Assembly (NCBI GenBank): GCA_026397695.1
Contig: JAPLUJ010000215.1
Coordinates: 1 to 10,882 of the forward strand
DNA: 10,882 nt
Direction: 5' to 3'
Source of the DNA: Verrucomicrobiota bacterium
GTDB lineage: Bacteria > Verrucomicrobiota > Verrucomicrobiia > Verrucomicrobiales > Akkermansiaceae
The position numbers were made by a program, and so were the translations under genes. Shown here in pieces: positions 5,898 through 10,882 of this stretch. The number at the start of each line of letters is the position of its first letter. Positions within the stretch are counted from its first letter, which is position 1. The notes below the pieces were generated by a model. That model did no database searches. It had not been told where the DNA came from and saw nothing but the letters and a program-made list of their open reading frames with translations.

Positions 5898-8189
5898 ATC
5901 GCCGCCGGTGCCTTCTTTGTGCTGCTGCTGGCGGTGCGGGGGAATCCTCCCGCGTGGTGGCAGGAGGGCGATCTTCCCGTCATCGATCCCACCGCTGGCT
6001 CTAACAACCAAGGCCCCGCCAATATCGGCCAGGCCAAATGGATGGCCATGCGCGCTCTGGAAACCCTCGCCACGCTGGACCCCGCTCTCGCCGCAGGAAT
6101 CCGTGACAAGTTGACCCTCCCCCAACCGAAGCCGTCCGCTCCGGAGCAATTCGACCCTGCGATTCTCGACTTCACGATTCCCCCGACGCTGCCGGCCGAC
6201 TGGCAGGATCGCCAGCGCGCCCCTCTCCTGATAGGTCAGTTGAAAGCCATCGCCGCACCGTTCTATGACCGGTTGCACGTAGTGGCGACGGATTGGTTAG
6301 ACCATGAAAGCGCCGATCCCGCGACCCAAGGGCAACTCCAACTCAACGGCACCAGAGACCCGAATGATCCCGCCCATTTCTATCCGTGGTCTGCGGATCC
6401 CGGTGACGACCACAACCATGCCCCCGCCACCATCGGCCAACTCAAGGCGGTCTTCTCGCTGCGCTTTGAAACCATCGATGCCGACCGCGATGGCCTGAGT
6501 GACTTATGGGAAATGCGCGGCTTTTCCAATCTCGATCAAACTGGCATCGGGGATCCGGATCATGACGGCCTCACCAATCTGCAGGAACAGGTTATGGGAT
6601 CCAACCCGACTGCCGTAGGGATCGATGCCGATAGCGACGGCCTGCCGGACGACTGGGAACTCGCCCATGCGGGAACATGCGCCGTTTACCCGCCGCTGCT
6701 CAACGCCACGCTGTATCGCCGCCAATCCACCGAAGCACCAGCCTTCCTCAGCAATGACACCGCCGCGCCGGTCAACTATACAATCACCCTGAGCGACAAC
6801 ATGCGACCCGGATACTCATTCCTTGACTCGGTCACGGGTGGCGTGCCTTTCGTCTGGGAGGAAATCCGCTGGACCGGCACTCGCCTTGCCGCCATCTCAA
6901 ATGCGGATGACTTGTCTCAGGCGGTGGGTATCGCCGGATTCACGTTTCCATTCCGCGGGTCGGACTTCAGTCAAGTGTATGTGAGTTCCAACGGATTGCT
7001 GACCTTCGGGGAGGACTGCACGGCCTATAACAATACCACACTCCCAAGCGCCCCCCCCATGCCAGCTCTCATCGCCGCGCTGTGGGATGATTTGGACACC
7101 CGCACCACGGGCGACATCTACTATATGGAAAAATCCGACCGGCTGATCGTCCAGTATCAGGATGTCGGCAAATACGGGGACACCGGAACTTACACCTTCC
7201 AAGTGGTGCTCTTTGCCAACGGCCTCATCCAACTGCGCTACCACACACTCACCGGCAGCACCACGGCCTGCACCGTGGGAATCCAGGATGCAACGCGAAC
7301 CCTGGCGTTGCAGATGGCTTGCAATGCCGCCTATCTAACCGATCAGATGGCCATCGAAATCCGGCACGAATCGGCGTTCTTCAGTGCCGCACCCTTGACC
7401 GGAACCCTGCCCGCGCATTCCGTCGCCATGATTTCAGGTGTGTTCCAATCCCTCATGCTCCCTCCGGCCACTTATGATGCCACCCTGTCCATTGCCCATG
7501 ACGGCGGCGGGTACACCCCGCCAGCGATCAACGCCCGGCTCCGCGTGCTCGACCATCCCACCACGGTGGCACTTGTGAAGCCGTTGGCAGACGGCACCAT
7601 GCTGCAATGGAATGCCCTTGAACTCCGTGCAACCGCAGAAGATGCCGATCGCTTGGAGAGGGTCGAATTCCACGATGGCACGCTCCTGTTATGTTCCTCC
7701 AGCGGCCCGTATTTCTCCTTCTATATCTGGGAACCGTCCCCCGGACCGCACTCTTTCGTGGCACGCGCATTCGACGTGTTTGGCACGGCTACCGACTCCG
7801 CTCCGGTAATGTTCACCATCCTCATGGATACGGATCATGACGGCATGCCCGACGATTGGGAAGCGGCGCACGCCCTCAACCCCAACGACCCCGCCGACGC
7901 CACCCAGGATCCGGACCACGACGACTATACAAATCATGAAGAATACCAGAACTCCACCAACCCCCATGTGGTCGAGGATACCGACGGCGACAGCATGCCC
8001 GACGGCTGGGAGATCCACCACGGCCTAGACCCGGCCCTTGACGACAGCCACCTCGATCATGTATTTCCTCAATCCGAACAGTGCCGCTGGCGAGGATGGA
8101 AATGCCGGCGACCCGGACGCGGACGGGGTCACGAATTTCGTGGAATGGCAATATGGCAGCAACCCGCGCAACCCGGACACCGATGGTGA
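5844..8189 (+). CDS. Large secreted calcium-repeat protein, N-terminal part (frame broken near 8060)
   Basis: Residues 1-33 are a signal peptide (arginine-rich n-region, core AAGAFFVLLLAV). Then comes NPPAWW (34-39) and three similarly spaced xGQxK motifs: NIGQAK (60-65), LIGQLK (129-134, followed by APFYDRL) and TIGQLK (196-201), a layout I associate with verrucomicrobial exoproteins. From 212 there are DADRDGLSD, DPDHDGLTN and DADSDGLPD, thrombospondin-3/EF-like calcium loops. Residues ~361-480 resemble a NIDO-type beta domain (VYVSSNGLLTFG, LIAALWDDLD, YTFQVVLFANG). Residues ~574-660 look Ig-like. A second calcium block starts at 662 (DTDHDGMPDDWE, DTDGDSMPDGWE). After about residue 738 the sequence becomes low-complexity nonsense, while the next frame carries on the same repeat pattern, so this ORF and the one at 8038 are one gene (about 1,600 residues together) with a frameshift. 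Start chosen for the signal peptide; no SD. It begins 74 bases after the fibre gene. Confidence 0.75.
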   Translation: MRQSPPIRHFPPTRPLPRIAAGAFFVLLLAVRGNPPAWWQEGDLPVIDPTAGSNNQGPANIGQAKWMAMRALETLATLDPALAAGIRDKLTLPQPKPSAPEQFDPAILDFTIPPTLPADWQDRQRAPLLIGQLKAIAAPFYDRLHVVATDWLDHESADPATQGQLQLNGTRDPNDPAHFYPWSADPGDDHNHAPATIGQLKAVFSLRFETIDADRDGLSDLWEMRGFSNLDQTGIGDPDHDGLTNLQEQVMGSNPTAVGIDADSDGLPDDWELAHAGTCAVYPPLLNATLYRRQSTEAPAFLSNDTAAPVNYTITLSDNMRPGYSFLDSVTGGVPFVWEEIRWTGTRLAAISNADDLSQAVGIAGFTFPFRGSDFSQVYVSSNGLLTFGEDCTAYNNTTLPSAPPMPALIAALWDDLDTRTTGDIYYMEKSDRLIVQYQDVGKYGDTGTYTFQVVLFANGLIQLRYHTLTGSTTACTVGIQDATRTLALQMACNAAYLTDQMAIEIRHESAFFSAAPLTGTLPAHSVAMISGVFQSLMLPPATYDATLSIAHDGGGYTPPAINARLRVLDHPTTVALVKPLADGTMLQWNALELRATAEDADRLERVEFHDGTLLLCSSSGPYFSFYIWEPSPGPHSFVARAFDVFGTATDSAPVMFTILMDTDHDGMPDDWEAAHALNPNDPADATQDPDHDDYTNHEEYQNSTNPHVVEDTDGDSMPDGWEIHHGLDPALDDSHLDHVFPQSEQCRWRGWKCRRPGRGRGHEFRGMAIWQQPAQPGHRW

Positions 8190-10671
8190 CGGAACCAATG
8201 ACGGCGACGAAATCGATCAAGGTTCCAACCCCAACGACGCCGCAGACAACGGCGTTCCACCACCCGCCGATGAAATGCTGCCGGTCACGTTCCGGGTTGG
8301 CGACCCCAGCGAAAGCCGATCCGAGACATGGAATATGCGCATCACCGGCCTAGGCCCGCAGGATCGCAGAACTATCAGCGTGGCCAGCCCGTCCTACGGT
8401 GAAATAGGGCAATTGTCCCTGCAACTGCGCCGCAACAACCGCTACGAGGTCACTCTCGAACACCTGCGCACGGAGCCCTGGAAACTGAAAGCATACGGCA
8501 GCCCCGACTTTGATTGGGAAGCACAAATCGACGGCCTGCCAACAACCCAAGTGCTGCAAAACGCCGCCACCCAAACCACCGCAAACACCTGCTTCGTGCT
8601 CAAAAACCACTGGCTCGTCGATAACAAGGACGGCTTGCTCGGAGTTGTTAATCAATCATTTCACGCAACCAACTTCACCCCAGGCAAAAAAGCCCTCCTC
8701 CAACCCATCTCCATCGCCGTCGACGCCAACCGCGACGGCATGATCAATGAAGCCGACCGGGGCAAGGTAACCAAACAGAATCCCTGGAGATTCTGGAACA
8801 ACGATGACAGTGACATTGGAGATACGGGAGGTTCTGATATTCCTCATGAGACCCAAGAGGATTTCTGTAACACGAGCATCACAAGCATGCGCGATCTGAT
8901 TGACTATTTTCCGGCACGACTCGAAATCCGGAATTTGCTCCAAATACTCCCGGAAGATAAATATACTTACTGGCTTTCCTATGATCCGGTGTATTACATG
9001 CGAACCGACAGCTATAGTGGGTTTAGAAGTCCGTTCCTGAAAGTCGCTTGGAATCCCGAGGCCGTTGCGGAGCCTGACGGGACCAGCCTGAATTCCGGAG
9101 CATGGCAGAAGGATTTAGCCAAAGCCTCCATCCTGCTTGGCAAGAATCTCTATTTTGTCAACCCCTATGCGAGCGGCGGCACGGAAACAAGCATTAGGAT
9201 ACCATCTGCCATGCTGCAAGCCGCCAAGGCGGGTAATGGACTGATCTGGCTCTCCTCTGGCCACGCAAATCCGACGCTTTCAGCACCTTTGGAAATGAAA
9301 GTTAAAGATTCGAGCAACCATGTGGTTGCGTTCTGCTCGCTGCCCCTCTCCATTTCCAGCGTGGAGGATATGTTACGATTGAAGTACGTCACGCCCGGAG
9401 CGGCGGATCTGACCCAGGCAGACATCCCTGGAAATCCGCCCAACTGGCCGGACGCAGATCGCAACGGCAAGCACTTCGTTTTCGTCCATGGATACAATGT
9501 CAACGACAAGCAATCAATAGGGTGGGCAACCGAAATGTTCAAACGAATGTTCTGGAGTGGCAGCAACGCCCGCTTCAGTGCCTTCGCTTGGTATGGCTAT
9601 CAAGGCCAAACAGCAGATCTTCCAGTAGCGGGACGCATCACTCCAGACTATCAGGTGAATCTTGAGCACGCCTTCGGCACCGCGAAGTCTTTCAAACAGT
9701 TTCTTTATCGTCTTGAGGGCGTGAAAACTGTGGCCGCCCACAGCATGGGTAACATCGTCGTCGGCAGTGCCATGCACGACTGGGGGGCACGGCCCGCAAA
9801 CTATCTCATGGTCAACTCCGCCGCAGCCAAGGAATGCTACGATCCACGAGAGGCCGACGATGCCGTTCAGGACGCGCGCATGGTGCATCCAGCGTGGAAG
9901 GATTATCCCAAACCATTGCGTGCCAGCGAGTGGCACAGGTTGATTCCACCAGACGCATGGCCCTCCTCGGATTGGCGTGGCAAGCTCACGTGGAAGGGAC
10001 GGCTCGAAAACGTCATCACGAATGGCGGACAAACCAAGGTTTACAACTTCTACTCCTCCGGCGAGGAGGTCCTCAACAACCCCGAGACCAACAACCCGGA
10101 CTTGAACAGCTCGAACCCCTTCGACAACGGGAAAATGTCTTGGGCAACCTCTAACAAAATGTGGGCGATGCAGGAGAAGCGCAAGGGCCTCGGACTGACC
10201 GGCTTGGTGCACTCCAGCAACTACGGCGGCTGGATGCCCAACCTGCTGCCCTTCATCCCGGCAATCCACGTCCAATTTACCAACGAGTGGGGACTCCTTA
10301 ACCGCATGAAGACTGCCACCGAACTGCCCGCACTGAGTGATCCCAAAAACTATTTACCAGCGGAAAAAACCTTCCTCCGTGCACTCTCCACCAAACCCTT
10401 CTTCGATGATACCAGCCACGTCGCGCTCTTCACACCGGAAACTGGCAACACCTCACCAGGCTCGGCATACGCAGAACAGCACAGCAACACCCTAATCTCC
10501 GAATGGCCGGAATCAGACGCAAATGAGGGAGAGCAATGGGATCAGGAAGGGAATTTGCGGCCAAACCGCCCCTGGCTACACAGTGACATCCGGGAAAAGG
10601 CGTTTTCTCACAACTGGAAGGTCTTTAAAAAGTTTGTTGAAATAGGAACTCTAGATCAAAGTAATCAATAA
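8038..10671 (+). CDS. Secreted alpha/beta hydrolase, C-terminal part of the split gene
   Basis: 877 codons from an in-frame TTG; the first ATG is 8059. Neither start looks natural, and the part has no signal peptide of its own. It opens with calcium repeats (DPDADGVTN, DTDGDGTND; about residues 25-60), then a middle region containing an EF-hand/dockerin-like loop DANRDGMINEAD (229-240). The hydrolase domain begins near 475: the FVFVHGYN strand-turn (HG at 484-485, oxyanion region) and the nucleophile elbow AHSMG with Ser569. The acid may be one of the Glu in YSSGEEVL (676-677), and the base may be His848 in WLHSD or His725. These last two are guesses. The fold is serine hydrolase-like (esterase or lipase type); the substrate is unknown. 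If the frame were intact, the protein would be exported through the signal peptide at 5844. The stop overlaps the next start (TAATG). Confidence 0.75.
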   Translation: MTTATSIMYFLNPNSAAGEDGNAGDPDADGVTNFVEWQYGSNPRNPDTDGDGTNDGDEIDQGSNPNDAADNGVPPPADEMLPVTFRVGDPSESRSETWNMRITGLGPQDRRTISVASPSYGEIGQLSLQLRRNNRYEVTLEHLRTEPWKLKAYGSPDFDWEAQIDGLPTTQVLQNAATQTTANTCFVLKNHWLVDNKDGLLGVVNQSFHATNFTPGKKALLQPISIAVDANRDGMINEADRGKVTKQNPWRFWNNDDSDIGDTGGSDIPHETQEDFCNTSITSMRDLIDYFPARLEIRNLLQILPEDKYTYWLSYDPVYYMRTDSYSGFRSPFLKVAWNPEAVAEPDGTSLNSGAWQKDLAKASILLGKNLYFVNPYASGGTETSIRIPSAMLQAAKAGNGLIWLSSGHANPTLSAPLEMKVKDSSNHVVAFCSLPLSISSVEDMLRLKYVTPGAADLTQADIPGNPPNWPDADRNGKHFVFVHGYNVNDKQSIGWATEMFKRMFWSGSNARFSAFAWYGYQGQTADLPVAGRITPDYQVNLEHAFGTAKSFKQFLYRLEGVKTVAAHSMGNIVVGSAMHDWGARPANYLMVNSAAAKECYDPREADDAVQDARMVHPAWKDYPKPLRASEWHRLIPPDAWPSSDWRGKLTWKGRLENVITNGGQTKVYNFYSSGEEVLNNPETNNPDLNSSNPFDNGKMSWATSNKMWAMQEKRKGLGLTGLVHSSNYGGWMPNLLPFIPAIHVQFTNEWGLLNRMKTATELPALSDPKNYLPAEKTFLRALSTKPFFDDTSHVALFTPETGNTSPGSAYAEQHSNTLISEWPESDANEGEQWDQEGNLRPNRPWLHSDIREKAFSHNWKVFKKFVEIGTLDQSNQ
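8040..8085 (+). other. Frameshift junction joining two parts of one gene
   Basis: Upstream the frame starting at 5844 reads calcium repeats up to GLDPALDDSHLD. Downstream the frame one base further on reads YFLNPNSAAGEDGNAGDPDADGV. The two frames are jointly open only from 8029 (after a TAG at 8026 in the second) to 8189. Restoring the frame needs one base removed or two added. No slippery heptamer or internal SD is visible, so programmed shifting is unlikely. Because two LDP/LNP elements fall close together without the usual DxDxDG block between them, a deletion of part of a repeat unit fits as well as a single-base indel. Assembly error is also possible. Confidence 0.75.
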
Positions 10672-10882
10672 TGAAAACAATCATTCAAACCATGTTTTTG
10701 GGGGCAATTATCCAGCAACTAGCCTCGTGCCAGCAGGTATCCGAACAGAACTATGAAATCAAGGCTGAAGTGACACACGAAGATGGCAGTCCTGTGGCAG
10801 GCGCGAAATTGAGTGCCCTTTATCTGAAGCCCGTGTCGGAATCCCCGATCCTCATGGGCAAACCCACTCCTACCGAAATATC
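10671..10882 (+). CDS. Lipoprotein, partial (runs off the window)
   Basis: The ATG at 10671 shares its A with the TAA of the hydrolase gene, so translation is probably coupled. No SD sits at normal distance (AGGA at 10644 is too far). The visible 70 residues begin MKTIIQTMFLGAIIQQLASC: a short basic n-region, a hydrophobic core and a perfect lipobox LASC with the acylated Cys at residue 20. After it, YEIKAEVTHEDGSPVAGAKL resembles the first strands of a carboxypeptidase-regulatory-like (transthyretin-type) beta domain. The 3' end is beyond the window. Expected location is the membrane or periplasm/outer membrane. Its tight coupling suggests it works with the hydrolase, perhaps as an anchor, partner or immunity-type protein; the sequence does not decide. 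Confidence 0.75.
   Translation, partial: MKTIIQTMFLGAIIQQLASCQQVSEQNYEIKAEVTHEDGSPVAGAKLSALYLKPVSESPILMGKPTPTEI

Noticed and set aside
8038..8085. Programmed ribosomal frameshift
   Set aside because: No slippery heptamer, internal SD or downstream pseudoknot is evident. Mutation, repeat deletion or sequencing error is simpler.

Overview
The window looks like a GC-rich chromosomal segment from a member of the Verrucomicrobiota (Verrucomicrobiales-like). No rRNA or tRNA is visible to fix the taxonomy. The inference rests on three things: 50-bp palindromic intergenic repeats of a type I associate with that group, a secreted protein whose N-terminus has the NPPAWW plus repeated xGQLK pattern I recall from verrucomicrobial exoproteins, and pyrimidine-rich leaders without a Shine-Dalgarno (SD) sequence.

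Layout. Positions 1-90 hold the end of a 50-bp repeat array. Positions 122-531 (minus strand) carry a compact hicB-hicA toxin-antitoxin pair with a 4-bp ATGA overlap. Positions 532-1417 contain no credible gene but much structure: a fragment resembling hicA, a short dispersed direct repeat, a small palindrome, a 169-bp MITE-like element with ~30-bp inverted ends around a CGCAGAT-rich hairpin, a pyrimidine-rich tract, and a second array of about seven 50-bp units, each built on a GCGGACA/TGTCCGC hairpin. The 74 bp at the window start recur exactly at 1219-1292, so the arrays frame the TA/MITE block as direct repeats.

Positions 1418-3103 encode a complete long-form 2-isopropylmalate synthase (LeuA). 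Its reading frame stays open upstream through the whole array, which can mislead start calling.

Positions 3355-10882 are a forward-strand run of exported proteins. First is an 804-residue fibre-like protein with 14 perfectly spaced 17-residue NTTG..NTA.G repeats and YadA-head-like repeats, with no outer-membrane anchor visible. Next is a very large modular protein: signal peptide, three xGQxK modules, calcium-binding DxDxDG repeats, a NIDO-like beta domain, an Ig-like domain, more calcium repeats and a C-terminal alpha/beta hydrolase. It is split into two overlapping frames by a frameshift near 8050-8080. Last is a lipoprotein whose start overlaps the hydrolase stop (TAATG) and which runs off the window.

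How they may work together (inference): the last three loci look like a cell-surface module made of a fibre, a calcium-stabilised secreted hydrolase and a translationally coupled lipoprotein. The substrate and biological role are unknown. The hydrolase gene also has poly-C 18-bp repeats over its first codons and an internal frameshift, so it may be variably expressed, decaying, or misread in the assembly.
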